Below are positions 10,577 through 20,298 of a stretch of 64,000 nucleotides of DNA, piece by piece. The position numbers were made by a program, and so were the translations under genes. This DNA comes from Kalmanozyma brasiliensis GHG001 (taxonomy: Eukaryota > Basidiomycota > Ustilaginomycetes > Ustilaginales), in assembly GCF_000497045.1 (NCBI RefSeq), contig NW_015961962.1, positions 1 to 64,000 of the forward strand, read 5' to 3'. Each line of letters opens with the position of its first letter. Position 1 is the stretch's first letter. Below the pieces are notes generated by a model that made no database searches, was not told the origin of the DNA, and was given only the letters and a program-made list of their open reading frames with translations.

Positions 10577-11902
10577 ATGCCGGCACTGCCTCACACACCA
10601 AAGCCATCCAACCCAGATGCAGCCGACTCGTCCTGGCTGCTCGACGAGAACCTTTCGCCAGCACTCGTGCAAGGCTCCTTGCGCGATCTCAACATCTCCG
10701 ACTCTCCCGTCAACGGTCCTCTTCGATCCGGCGCATCCGCCAATGCATCAGCAACCACCGTCTCGGGCATCAAGAAGCCCATGAAGTCACGCCCATCTTG
10801 GGGATCCGCTGCGGTGCTCGACTCGACCACTTCTACCAAAGGCATGTCGAACATGCGCCTGCTCGCCGGTCTCGATGTGAACGACGAGAACAAGCCGCCC
10901 ATTTCGCGGCGCGCACCCACCGCTTCAGGCGCTGGTCGACCACGCTTCTCGCTCTTCGCCAAGCCCGGCGTGCCGACCAACCTCGTCCCCAAAAAGACTG
11001 CCACCTCCGAGCCGGACGAAGACGACGATGACGACCTCACCATCGCCGGCCTGTCCGATGCCTCTGCACTCGCCCCCACCGCCCTCGACTCGTCCGCCAT
11101 CGACGTCGACGATGAGTACATCCGCGAGGCTCTCCTCGGCACCCGCTCCTCCGCTCGTCAGTCCATCGGCGGTCCCACACCCACCGAATCCAAGGAGTCG
11201 CAAGAACAGACCGCACGCCAGCTCACCGAGCTGCGCCGCATGAATGACGTCTTCGAAGCCTTCGAGCGCATGCTCCGCGGCAGCGCGGGCCAGATCAATG
11301 CCTTTGCCCGACGCGTTCAGGAGACCGACGACTTGCTCAATATTTATATCGGACTGCTCAGACAGACGGAGAAGACGCAGCAGCTACTGCAGGATCAGGA
11401 CTGGAAGGGCACGAGCGAGGATGCGTCCGCGCATGCGCTCAGTGTCGCACTGGCAGAGAGGGAGACGCAGCGATTGCAGGCAGAGGCGGCGGCGAGGGAG
11501 GAGGAGGCTCAGCGCGCAGCTGAGGAAGCAGCGATGCGGGCAGAGGAGGACGAGAGGAGGAGACAGGATGATGCGAGGCGCGCCGCGGCGGGAGGCGGGC
11601 GTGGAAGAGGTCGCGTTGTGTCGACAGGAACGAGAGGTACAGCGAGGGGTGCGGCTCGAGGTGCGTCTACTGCTGCCACTCGCGGCCGCGCCGTCAGCTC
11701 TCGAGCCGCCACCACAACGGACGCAGCTTGCGGCACAGCATCGACAAGAGGCGCACCCGCTTCGACGCGTGGGCGTTCGGCTTCAGCTACGGGCACTGGC
11801 ATCTCGCGCCCATCAGGCATCCCTACACGCGCCACCTCGGGCAGCGCCGGTCTCGGCGGCCAGTATGCCAACGTCAAGAGCTCTGGGTATGGGCCGCGAT
11901 GA
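10577..11902 (+). CDS. DUO1: DASH complex subunit Duo1
   Basis: A 441-aa protein starting at the ATG at 10577. The Duo1 core lies at about residues 215-270 (ELRRMNDVFEAFERMLRG, then AFARRVQETDDLLNIYIGLL). Duo1 is a subunit of the fungal DASH/Dam1 ring that couples kinetochores to microtubule ends. An Ala/Glu/Arg-rich helical stretch at ~295-335 is followed by a basic RG/AT/RS-rich tail (RGRGRVVSTGTRGTARG) to the C-terminus, plausibly microtubule-binding by charge. The N-terminal 215 residues are disordered, with an acidic patch (EPDEDDDDD). The protein is much longer than budding-yeast Duo1, as is common in basidiomycetes. The tail faces the orphan gene at 12140-14215. Confidence 0.85.
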   Translation: MPALPHTPKPSNPDAADSSWLLDENLSPALVQGSLRDLNISDSPVNGPLRSGASANASATTVSGIKKPMKSRPSWGSAAVLDSTTSTKGMSNMRLLAGLDVNDENKPPISRRAPTASGAGRPRFSLFAKPGVPTNLVPKKTATSEPDEDDDDDLTIAGLSDASALAPTALDSSAIDVDDEYIREALLGTRSSARQSIGGPTPTESKESQEQTARQLTELRRMNDVFEAFERMLRGSAGQINAFARRVQETDDLLNIYIGLLRQTEKTQQLLQDQDWKGTSEDASAHALSVALAERETQRLQAEAAAREEEAQRAAEEAAMRAEEDERRRQDDARRAAAGGGRGRGRVVSTGTRGTARGAARGASTAATRGRAVSSRAATTTDAACGTASTRGAPASTRGRSASATGTGISRPSGIPTRATSGSAGLGGQYANVKSSGYGPR

Positions 11903-12139
11903 GGTTGCTCGATGCGCCCTCGGTCACCTCGATCCTCGTTACTTTGTCTCTCGTGTACGATACCTGCTCAATGTACTTGTTCCCTTCGCCATTGACTGTC
12001 GACCAACTGACAACTCACAGACACGATCACGACGAGGAGGTGAGAACCACAGCGATGATGACATTGATATGAAGATCCAGTGGAGGTGATAGCAATTTGT
12101 CGCCTATGCTGACTTTCGCCCCTCTGCTCTCGTCGACGC

Positions 12140-14215
12140 TCATCGATGAAGGTAGCGGAGGTGCTCCTTCTCGAGCCTCTGTCGCTCTTTCTCCGCATCG
12201 GTCTCTTTGGAGCTTCGCCAGGCAAGGCACCTCGTCCAGCGCTCCTGCATGCGCTTGTCCTTGAACGAGATGTCGAAGAGCAGCCCGGGCGGCGGTCGGT
12301 CCTTCTTCTTACGAGGTGGCTGCGCCACCTCCTCCGGCTCGCCTGGGTCCGGTCGATGCTCAAGAGGGAGCACGGTAAGTGGCCCGACTGGGCTGCCGCC
12401 GCCCACCACCTTCTTGATCCAGTCCGGGATGATGGCGTCTTCGACGTCAATCCTCAGGTCCAGTTTCTGGCTCTCGTCGGTGCTGGCGGGAGAGGAAGCC
12501 GGAGAGGAAGCGGCTGCGGGGGTTGCATTGTTGTTTGACCGGGGCCGAGGCCTTCCGACCCTGAGGTCGAGCGAGAGCTGCGGATTTGCCAAGTACGTCT
12601 TCGTCTTGATCCTGTGGAAGGCATCCAGCACCTCAGCTCGGGCGTTTGGCTCGTAACGGCGCAGCACGAAATCGTATGCCGCCGGCGCTTCGAGCGACCG
12701 GGATCGACTACGCGACTTTTGCCTCAACCGCGGGGACCGGCGCAGGAGTAGGCTCTGCTCGAAAGACTCGGCAAAAGCTCGGTCCATGGCCACGTCCTGT
12801 GCGCACTTGTACGCAGCATCGAGCGGCACGTCATCGTCCGAATCCTCCGAGTTGCTGAAGGGGAAGTAGGCGGCAGCATCGAGAGAGCTGTCGGAGTCGT
12901 CAATGATCTCGATAATGGGAACACGACGCGCTTGGGCCTTGCTCGGAACGGGGCGAGGCGGAGGGTCGATGGCGCGACTCTTTTCGCGACGTCGGTCTGA
13001 GATTGGAGCGGGAGCGGATGGTTGATCTTGTGGTGGAGCGGTAGGTGGACGAGGCGAGGACTGCCCGGCAGGGCTGGTTGCCTGGCGTCGCTCCGGAGGC
13101 GCTCTGCGAGGGGAAGGAACCTCTCCACGATCATTGCCCTTGGGTTGCTCTGACGACTGGACTCGAGGCAGAGGCTGCACGATTTGATCCTGCTGTCGAC
13201 GCTGAGGGTTGACTACTCTGCGAACGGAACGGGTACCAGTGCCACTATGCTCCTCCTGACCTATCGAGGAGACGCGCTCTTGAGGCTGTGTCGATGGGAG
13301 CGGACCTGCACGCTCTCTACCGGTACTGCCCATCGATCCAACGGTAGGAGATGTTCGCTGTCCACCATGTTGATTTCGCTTGACACCGCGAGCCAAGGAA
13401 GCAGCAGAGATGCTGCGACGGGGCGTTGAGGATTTGACGGTACTCGTGAGAGCCGAAGCCGCTGACGAGGGGCTGGAGTCGTGACGAGGAGCCGTGAAGG
13501 CGGGGGCGCGGCGAGCTGCTGCGAGTGGATCGAAAGAAGTGGTAGCGCTGCTTTGGGTGATGCCAGGCGGCGCAGACGTTATCGGTGATGGAGCTGTGGA
13601 CACGGATGGCGCAGTGACCGAAAGAGAAGGCACGTCCTGACCTGGGACTGAGCTTTGTCGAGGTGCCGATGCAGGCTCAACATCAAGACCAGAATCCTGC
13701 CGTTCATCCGTCGAGTCGATCTTGAGCGACGCCAGAACTTCGTGGAGGTAGGCGTCGCTATTGGCAACTTGCCAGTTGCGTGGCTGCGATCGAACAAGGA
13801 ACCCCTTGGTGTGGCCGCGTCCGTCGTAGGCGCCGGTGTCCGTGAGTCCCACAACCAAGATCCAGACGAGGTCTGTCTTGCCAAACTCCCACTCCTGCAA
13901 GTGAAACCTCCAGCACGGATCGAGTCGCCCAGCCAAGGTCGGATCGTCTTTGTAAAAGTTCCAGACATCGTCCCTGATGCCCTCGAGGAAGCGATCCGTG
14001 CGATTGGCCTTTTTGCGCGTGTAGATATGGACGCCGTTCGGATAGGCGTCCTTGCTGACGATGAGGTTGAAAGCGTCGCCCTCAAATCCTCCAATAACGC
14101 ACTTTGATAGCGGGATGCTGGTGTCGGGCAGCTCCTCGTTCAGCTCCTCCCTAATTCGCTGACCGCTGTGGGTGAGCGAGAGCCAGAAACGGCTCTCCTG
14201 GCCCGGCGTCGCCAT
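12140..14215 (-). CDS. Unrecognised 691-aa protein with conserved-looking N-terminus
   Basis: Start at the ATG at 14215. Residues 1-170 look globular: many aromatics and hydrophobics, for example SRFWLSLTHSGQRIREELN, GVHIYTRKKANRTDRFLEG, and WRFHLQEWEFGKTDLVWIL followed by GLTDTGAYDGRG. Residues ~175-500 are Ser/Pro/Arg-rich and disordered. A second folded-looking part follows (AYDFVLRRYEPNARAEVLDA, then VEDAIIPDWIKKVVGGG), ending in a charged helix (ERQRLEKEHLRYLHR). I recognise no family. There are no membrane segments or signal peptide. It may be a basidiomycete- or smut-specific nuclear protein; function unknown. It is convergent with DUO1. Confidence 0.7.
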   Translation of the reverse strand: MATPGQESRFWLSLTHSGQRIREELNEELPDTSIPLSKCVIGGFEGDAFNLIVSKDAYPNGVHIYTRKKANRTDRFLEGIRDDVWNFYKDDPTLAGRLDPCWRFHLQEWEFGKTDLVWILVVGLTDTGAYDGRGHTKGFLVRSQPRNWQVANSDAYLHEVLASLKIDSTDERQDSGLDVEPASAPRQSSVPGQDVPSLSVTAPSVSTAPSPITSAPPGITQSSATTSFDPLAAARRAPAFTAPRHDSSPSSAASALTSTVKSSTPRRSISAASLARGVKRNQHGGQRTSPTVGSMGSTGRERAGPLPSTQPQERVSSIGQEEHSGTGTRSVRRVVNPQRRQQDQIVQPLPRVQSSEQPKGNDRGEVPSPRRAPPERRQATSPAGQSSPRPPTAPPQDQPSAPAPISDRRREKSRAIDPPPRPVPSKAQARRVPIIEIIDDSDSSLDAAAYFPFSNSEDSDDDVPLDAAYKCAQDVAMDRAFAESFEQSLLLRRSPRLRQKSRSRSRSLEAPAAYDFVLRRYEPNARAEVLDAFHRIKTKTYLANPQLSLDLRVGRPRPRSNNNATPAAASSPASSPASTDESQKLDLRIDVEDAIIPDWIKKVVGGGSPVGPLTVLPLEHRPDPGEPEEVAQPPRKKKDRPPPGLLFDISFKDKRMQERWTRCLAWRSSKETDAEKERQRLEKEHLRYLHR

Positions 14216-15365
14216 CGCTGCGGTGATTCGGAGTGCAGGGCTTTGTCAAGTCCTGAGAAGAGAACGTACTGATTGTGATGAAGCGGGAACGCAGTCGCTA
14301 CTGATGTGAGGAGTTGATGTACTGCGCTAGGGTGGGCGACAGCGAGGGATGCAAGAGGCCCGGCGTCGATGGGGAAAGCCGGCACTGCGACGAGGATGGC
14401 TTGAAGGTGCGTCGCCACGAGTGCTGGACCACAGAGCTGCGGTGATGGGGCGGTCTGCCTGTTGATGATGGTGCGGCGTTCGGCCTCGCGTCGGAAGCTT
14501 CGACCTCGTAAAGAAGGGCGAGCAAGGTGGAGGCTACTGGATCATATAGGCGTGAGGAAGCTGAGCAAGAGAAGAGGGAAGAGAAGAGGGAAGAGAGAGA
14601 AAGAGTGCGGTGACAGGTGCAAAAAGGGGCCCAAGCGCGCGGCAGGTTGCTGCGCTGCGTTCCTTTGTTCTAGCGTCTCCTTGCTTCGATTCTGCTGGGT
14701 CGGGAATGCTCAGCCTCGTCCCACTCATCCCTTCGCTCGCTCACTGCGCCGAAGGTCACTGAAATGAAGTGGGAAGAGCAGCAAGTGGGCACTGCCGCTC
14801 TGTAGCATCTGACGACCTTGGGCGAGAAAAGCGTGGGAAAAAGCGGCGTGTCATGGTGCAGGCTCAGTCGGGTCGCGCCGTCTCAGTAAGGCAGCTCGGA
14901 CAGACAGGTAAACTCATGTCCGAGTCGAACGTGATCCATCATCTTTCGTCTTGGCACGGCAAGAGTCTGACCACAAGGAGCAGTCGTCGTATCACATCCG
15001 ACGGAAAGCGAAGGAGACAAGCCTTCATGCGTACAGTCCAAGCGCAGTTGCTTGGCAGTCTGACTGCCATTGCAGTCATATCAATTTAGAGTCGGTTCGG
15101 CACGATAACCAGGCTCAGCCAGTTGTGAACCGGCCAAATCTTGCGATTAAGCTCGGTGGGTCACCTGCAACGCTGCCGAAAGGCAAACTCAACTCGTCTC
15201 ATTGGGTGTGTGGTGGAAGCTCAATCGCTGGTCGTCGCCTCGCTGAAATGAGCCGCAGGTGAGAGCCACCCTGGGGCGACTTGACCGGCCCGCACGATGC
15301 GATAACGATTTGATCATGTTTGTATTGAACTGTGCGCGCAAGATACGATCACGGGGCCAGCGTTT
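14216..15365. other. Intergenic region between two minus-strand genes
   Basis: A 1150-nt region containing the promoter and leader of the orphan gene (start 14215) and the 3' flank of the complex I subunit gene (stop 15366). It includes a polypurine run at 14569-14605 built of GAAGAGGGA units. Open frames here have no coding-like composition or domain. Confidence 0.4.
14569..14605 (+). repeat. Polypurine GAAGAGGGA tract
   Basis: Near-perfect purine-only stretch with imperfect tandem GAAGAGGGAA units, about 350 nt upstream of the start at 14215. On the sense strand of that gene it is polypyrimidine, common in smut promoters and leaders. Confidence 0.6.
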
Positions 15366-15968
15366 CTAAGCGTAGTTCTCGGCAGGGTAGTAGGCGTGAG
15401 GGTCGTGGGGCACGGCACCCTTCTGCAGCTTGAGGATGTGGTGAGGCTGCTTGAAAGGAGGGCGTGGTGGCAGGTTGGAGGCCGAGTAGAAGCCTGCCGA
15501 CGAGGCATCCGACGACTTGTGAACCTGGGCAAGCACGTCCGTGAAGGCGGTGGGCGATTCAAGATCAGCAGGGCGGGTGAGGGCGGTGGTGTTGGAAGCG
15601 TCCTCGGGGGCTTGCAGGCTTCGGGTGCCGTCCTCATTGGGCGAGGAGAGGAGGAGCGTGGTGAGGTCCTTCTGGGTGATCATCTCGAGCTTGGGGTATT
15701 TGCGACGGAAGTCTCGGGTGTGGTAGAGGTTGCCAGCCGGGTCGGAAGCGGCGCTTGGAGGCGTGTGAGAGCGCTCAGGGCGGGAAGCAGGTTGTGGCCA
15801 TCGGTTCGACTCGATCGAAGGGATACCGGAAGAGATCTCGGGGTTGGCAGAGAAGATCTGACGGAACTTGCGCCAGAAGGGGGTCTTGCCCTCAACGTAG
15901 GTGAAGCTGTGCGACGAAGCGTAGTTCTTGGCGTCGTTCAACAGGGTGCGAGAAGCTCGGAAAGCCAT
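15366..15968 (-). CDS. Mitochondrial complex I accessory subunit, NUO-21.3/NUZM type
   Basis: A 200-aa protein starting at MAFRASRTLL (ATG at 15968); the open frame continues upstream but this ATG fits the family better. The N-terminal half carries GKTPFWRKFRQIF followed by SSGIP, and the central part has NLYHTRDFRRKYPKLEMIT with QKDLTTLLL. This order (small hydrophobic N-terminus, 'W-x-K-(I/F)R-x-(I/F)', TGIP-like block, 'RD-x-RR-x-YP-(K/R)L', then an LPPRP motif) is what I know from the fungal complex I 21.3-kDa/NUZM subunits. It should act in the NADH:ubiquinone oxidoreductase of the inner mitochondrial membrane. The C-terminus ends HAYYPAENYA. Assignment rests on motif memory, so moderate confidence. 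Confidence 0.6.
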   Translation of the reverse strand: MAFRASRTLLNDAKNYASSHSFTYVEGKTPFWRKFRQIFSANPEISSGIPSIESNRWPQPASRPERSHTPPSAASDPAGNLYHTRDFRRKYPKLEMITQKDLTTLLLSSPNEDGTRSLQAPEDASNTTALTRPADLESPTAFTDVLAQVHKSSDASSAGFYSASNLPPRPPFKQPHHILKLQKGAVPHDPHAYYPAENYA

Positions 15969-17383
15969 GGTTGCTGAGTCAGTGCCCGAAGGTGGCAGCG
16001 GAGGGTGGTGCTGATGTGGTTGAGGTGATATCAAAGACCAAGTCGGAAGAAGCGAAGGAGCGATCTGATGTCAGTGCGGATCGCTCGCTTGGTGGTGAGA
16101 TGTCGGTCCTGGCTTGTTCGAAATCTCCCGTGCGTGTCGTTGAGGTCAGTGATTTTCGAGAAAACTGCAGTCCATCGAGATCTTACACTTAGTAAATCAA
16201 TCAAAATTGCACGCGAGCGGCAGGGTTGCATCATCGGACCATGCGGTCGCGGCAAATTTCACTCTTGTCAAGTCGGATCAATTGCGATAATGATGGTGAA
16301 GTCATAGACAGACCTTCGCCATTGTTGTGATCACTGGTCGATGATCTTAAATCTGGCTCGCACGCGCCTTCCGACTTGATCTTGATGTTCGACAGTTTGC
16401 TTCACGTTCAGCTGACGGCAAGAGGCGCAATGAAGGTGCACAGCTGCACGGTGCTGTTGCGCGCTTAAGACAGCGTTTCGAGAATTCTCGGCAGTGTGCC
16501 GGACCCTCGTCTCTCTCTTAAAGATGACACTTTTCCACTCAGGCTGGCCAGGGGATGTGTTATTGCCGCATCCTCTTCGTCGGCGACGCCGAGACGGTCG
16601 CACTCAAGGGCCGAGCAGAATGATCGTGGCTCGAGTCAGTCGAGCAAAGAGGTCCGAGAAGAAGAACGAGAAGAAATGAACGAGATCGTTATCCGCGGGC
16701 CGTGACGCTAAATTTTTGTTTCAAAGTCCGATGGCCAAGAAGCTTGGAGATTGGGCGGCTGATGGTCGCTGTCTCTGTCATCATTAGACCCTTCTTCGTG
16801 TGTTCACTTGTCTTGCTCCGCTTGCTTACTTTGTTCGGAACGCAGCTCCCTTTTTGTGCAAGCTGCAAGAAGGTGACGCTTGCTCGCAGAGTGACAGCAA
16901 ATTTTGGAAGAAGTGTGCGGCAGAAAGCATCTCGGCTGCTGACGCAAAGCTTGCTCCTCCTCCCCTTTGTCCGCTACACCATCTCTCGTGGCTCGCTGCA
17001 TCGCCTACCACCACCACCACCATCATTATCACGTCCTAGAGGACTCATGGTTGCCTCGCTAACTTCGGATTTCGGAATCGCATTCGGTCTCGCCGCTTTC
17101 TCGATCACGACCCCTGGAATCCTTCATCGGAACAACCGCGCTTCACAGCTGGTAACACGGCTCGACTTCCGGATAGGTAGCAGGTTCCGCCCTCTAGTCA
17201 AGTCGCGAGCATCACAGCAGTCTGACTGACTCGCGCGTGACTCTTTCAGCTCGCTGACAACCGTCGCCTGCATCCATCGCTCGTCTCACTGTCCGATCTG
17301 CGTTCAGCACCACACACCAACATCCAGACGACAATCCCTCATCCCATCTAGCAAGCAGGCGGGCCCTGCGTTGAACCACAACG
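15969..17383. promoter_or_regulatory. Long divergent intergenic region
   Basis: A 1415-nt spacer between the complex I subunit (-) and the TRP-like channel (+). It contains a CCACCACCACCACCATCATTATCA stretch near 17008-17030 and pyrimidine-rich sequence toward the TRP start. No gene supported; the open frame at 16702-17229 is compositionally unlike the real genes. Confidence 0.4.
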
Positions 17384-19837
17384 ATGCGTTGGCGATCGAG
17401 CAGAGGGGAGCCGTCCTGGCTCTCCCCGATGTCTGTGCTTCCGGCTCTTCTCGCCATCCTCCTAGCCAGCTTGCCCTCCACCACGGCTGCTCGTAGCGGC
17501 ATTGGAGGCGAAAAGCAGCTCTACACATCGTCTGCAGTCTACTGTAGTCCACCCGAGGCCATCTTGATATCCGCCCTCGACCTCAAATTCTACCAAGAGA
17601 ACCGCACGCTCGAATTCGACATTTCAGCCTCCTCGGTCGCCGACGACCTCCGAGTCTCTGTCTCCATCAACGTCAACGCATACGGGCTCGGCCTCTTTTC
17701 TCTCACCATCGACCTCTGCGACACCATTCCAGCGCTCTGCCCGTTGCCCACATATCAGTTCGCAGGCGCCGGCGTCTTTGCCGTACCCGAGCAATTCGTC
17801 CAAAAGATCCCCGCCATTGCATTCAACGTCCCCAATCTCGAGGCGGTCGCAACCGTCGAGCTCACTGATACCTCCAACAACTTCGTCGTCGGCTGCGTTC
17901 AGGCTACGCTCTCCAACGGCAAGACCACATACCAGCCTGCTGCCAAGTATGCCGTGCTTGGCGTGTTCCTGCTCGCTGTCATCAGCTCGCTCCTTCACAC
18001 GTCGCTCGCCGCCAGCCTCGGCGCAGCACAATGGCGCGTCGTCGATGTCTTCACCACCATTCAGCATATTCCAATGTCTGCACTGCTGTCTCTGAACTAT
18101 CCGCAGGTCTTCCTCGAGTTTGCCCGCAACTTTGCATGGTCCGTCGGTCTCATCGACATCCCCGCCGTGCAGAGATCCATCCTCTCGACACGCGAAAAGA
18201 CCGGAGGCACTCAGGACGGCATCTTTGGCGCCCTCCTCACAGCTGAGAGTGGCAAGCGATTCAACCCCTTCACCACCGCGGGCGTCGCGTCGGGTGCCTC
18301 TTCAGCTTTCACTTCGACGCGACCCTTCTCTTTCCTCAGCCTCCCTCAAGGCGCTCAAGGCCTGAATGGAGTTGCTCAGCAGGCCAACGCGAGCGGAGCC
18401 GCTGCCGCCTACAGTCGATTGGCCGAGCCCATTAGGTTCCACATGACCAATCTGGGCAAGCGTCAAATCTACGCTCCTAATACCGGCCCCGGCGGCCAGA
18501 TCGATCAGAACGTCGGCTCCGATTACCTTCCGGTCATCTCTTCCAGCACGCCATCACCCAACGGACTGGGCTACTTTGCTGAGCTCAACAACATTTCGCC
18601 TTCCAGCGCGTTCCTCACGGTCCTCGTCAGCTTGGCTATGCTCTTCGCCGCTCTCCTTGCCATCTGCATCATCGTCTACCTGTTCGCTGCGGTTCTTCAC
18701 CTGGCCACACGACGCCGACATGGTCGAGTGGCTGCCTGGTCGTCGCGTTTGGCGGGCCGGTCGTTCTTCGGCACGTTCTCCCGCCCACTCTTTGGTCGCT
18801 TCCTCATGGCCACTTTCCAGGTCTATCTAGTTTTCGCCTTTTGGCAGTGGCTTCGTGGCGATTCGTGGGTGCCCGACTTGCTCGCCGCCGTCATCCTGGT
18901 GGTCTACCTTGCCGGCATCGCACTCATCTATGCGCCCGTCTTTGTCGCTTCTCGCAGAGTCGGCAAGGAAGAGCTCTTCTACGGTGACACGCCTCCCGCA
19001 AACGCCGGACGCACAGCGACCAGGTGGGGCGCCATCGCGCATCCTTTCCGTCCACGCTTCTTCTGGTTCGGCCTCGTCTTTTTGCTCGTCTACTTCATCC
19101 GCGCCTGTTTCATCAGCTTCGCCCAGGGATACGGTCACGGCCTGCGACAATCGATCGGACTCGCTGCGACGGACCTGCTCTTCTTCCTCGCGCTCTGCAT
19201 CTGCCGTCCCGGTCGCGACAAGACGAGCGACTTTGTCATGATCTTCCTCATGGTCTTCCGCGTCATCTCGTGGGGCATCTGTATCGCTTTGACGCCGCTT
19301 GCGGACATCGAGACGATTCCACGCGTGGTGCTGGGTTTCGCACTGATTGTGGTGACGGGCATTCCGATCATCTTCCTGTTCTTCCTAACGGTGTGGGATC
19401 TCATCTCGCCGTTCATCAGGAGGAGGCAGTGGAACGCAACGAGGGTCGGTGACGCAGAGATGAACGAGAAGCCGTCCTATGCATTTGGCGCCGTTGGAGC
19501 TGGCGAGGCTACTCCAGGCACGACGTACCATGCTCAATCCGAGGCTGTTAGCACGCCCAGCTCGACAGGCTCGGACAGTGCATCGTCCGAGCAGATGGGT
19601 GCTGCCTCGCATTTGAAGCCCGACGGGCCCATGCCAGTACGACAGAGCTCCTTGTCGCGAGAGACGCCCGTCAACCACACCGCTGCTCCGACCACATCGT
19701 CGGCCAACGTCACCGGCCACCCAGTCGAGCACCCTGCAGCAACACCACAGCATCTGTCGCGACCAGTCCCGTCCCACGCCAACTCGGCAGTCTCGAATGT
19801 GTCTGGCCAGACGGTCTACTACGAGGCGAGGAGTTGA
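17384..19837 (+). CDS. TRP-like ion channel with ML-like domain
   Basis: An 817-aa membrane protein starting at the ATG at 17384. A cleavable signal sequence (LPALLAILLASLPSTTAAR) precedes a lumenal/extracellular ML-like lipid-binding domain at ~45-185 with paired cysteines (YCSPPEAI, LCDTIPALCPLP, VVGCVQ). A first membrane segment at ~188-208 is followed by a long loop and a block of seven or so membrane segments at ~405-675 (TVLVSLAMLFAALLAICII to IPIIFLFFLTVWDLI). This is the architecture of fungal TRP/Flc/Pkd2 proteins (PF14558 plus PF06011), which act in flavin or calcium transport, cell wall integrity and cytokinesis. The cytosolic tail is Ser/Thr/Pro-rich. Subfamily (Flc versus Pkd2) not resolved. 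Confidence 0.85.
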   Translation: MRWRSSRGEPSWLSPMSVLPALLAILLASLPSTTAARSGIGGEKQLYTSSAVYCSPPEAILISALDLKFYQENRTLEFDISASSVADDLRVSVSINVNAYGLGLFSLTIDLCDTIPALCPLPTYQFAGAGVFAVPEQFVQKIPAIAFNVPNLEAVATVELTDTSNNFVVGCVQATLSNGKTTYQPAAKYAVLGVFLLAVISSLLHTSLAASLGAAQWRVVDVFTTIQHIPMSALLSLNYPQVFLEFARNFAWSVGLIDIPAVQRSILSTREKTGGTQDGIFGALLTAESGKRFNPFTTAGVASGASSAFTSTRPFSFLSLPQGAQGLNGVAQQANASGAAAAYSRLAEPIRFHMTNLGKRQIYAPNTGPGGQIDQNVGSDYLPVISSSTPSPNGLGYFAELNNISPSSAFLTVLVSLAMLFAALLAICIIVYLFAAVLHLATRRRHGRVAAWSSRLAGRSFFGTFSRPLFGRFLMATFQVYLVFAFWQWLRGDSWVPDLLAAVILVVYLAGIALIYAPVFVASRRVGKEELFYGDTPPANAGRTATRWGAIAHPFRPRFFWFGLVFLLVYFIRACFISFAQGYGHGLRQSIGLAATDLLFFLALCICRPGRDKTSDFVMIFLMVFRVISWGICIALTPLADIETIPRVVLGFALIVVTGIPIIFLFFLTVWDLISPFIRRRQWNATRVGDAEMNEKPSYAFGAVGAGEATPGTTYHAQSEAVSTPSSTGSDSASSEQMGAASHLKPDGPMPVRQSSLSRETPVNHTAAPTTSSANVTGHPVEHPAATPQHLSRPVPSHANSAVSNVSGQTVYYEARS

Positions 19838-20298
19838 TCCCCGACCTTAGCCCTGAACCTTCCTTTTTTCGCATACTTTCACTGGCATACCATAGACTGT
19901 CCCTATCTGCACACAGCATAGACCACTTTCTTTTGCCTTGTCTCGTCGCTCTCGCTCTGCATGTTCATCGTTGCATCGACTCATGGAATTCAATCTGCAT
20001 GTATATCTGGTTCGCTGGTTTGGTTCGCTGTGAAACTCATGAACGCATGTCATCGTTGATGCTGTTTGCGCTGCGAAGGTCTGAATACAATTTTTTTTGC
20101 TTCAAGGTGTTAGAACGCCCGCGCACGGCTCAGCTGGACCCTGACCTCCCCGGATTGAAAGCCTTGTGAAGCACTTCTTGCACCTTTGGCCCTCGCCCTC
20201 GCTCTCATCTTGACATCGCTCCCTTGGTATCGCTCACCTTGACGTTGCTCACGTCGATCACCAGCTCCGCGATCACGCGCATAGAGCTCGATCCCACG
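19838..20298. other. Intergenic region, tandem plus-strand genes
   Basis: A 461-nt spacer with the 3' UTR of the TRP-like gene and the promoter of the DUF1749 hydrolase. The frame of the hydrolase is open back to 20224 without an upstream ATG. Nothing else is visible apart from an AT-rich stretch (ATACAATTTTTTTTGC) near 20085-20100. Confidence 0.4.
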
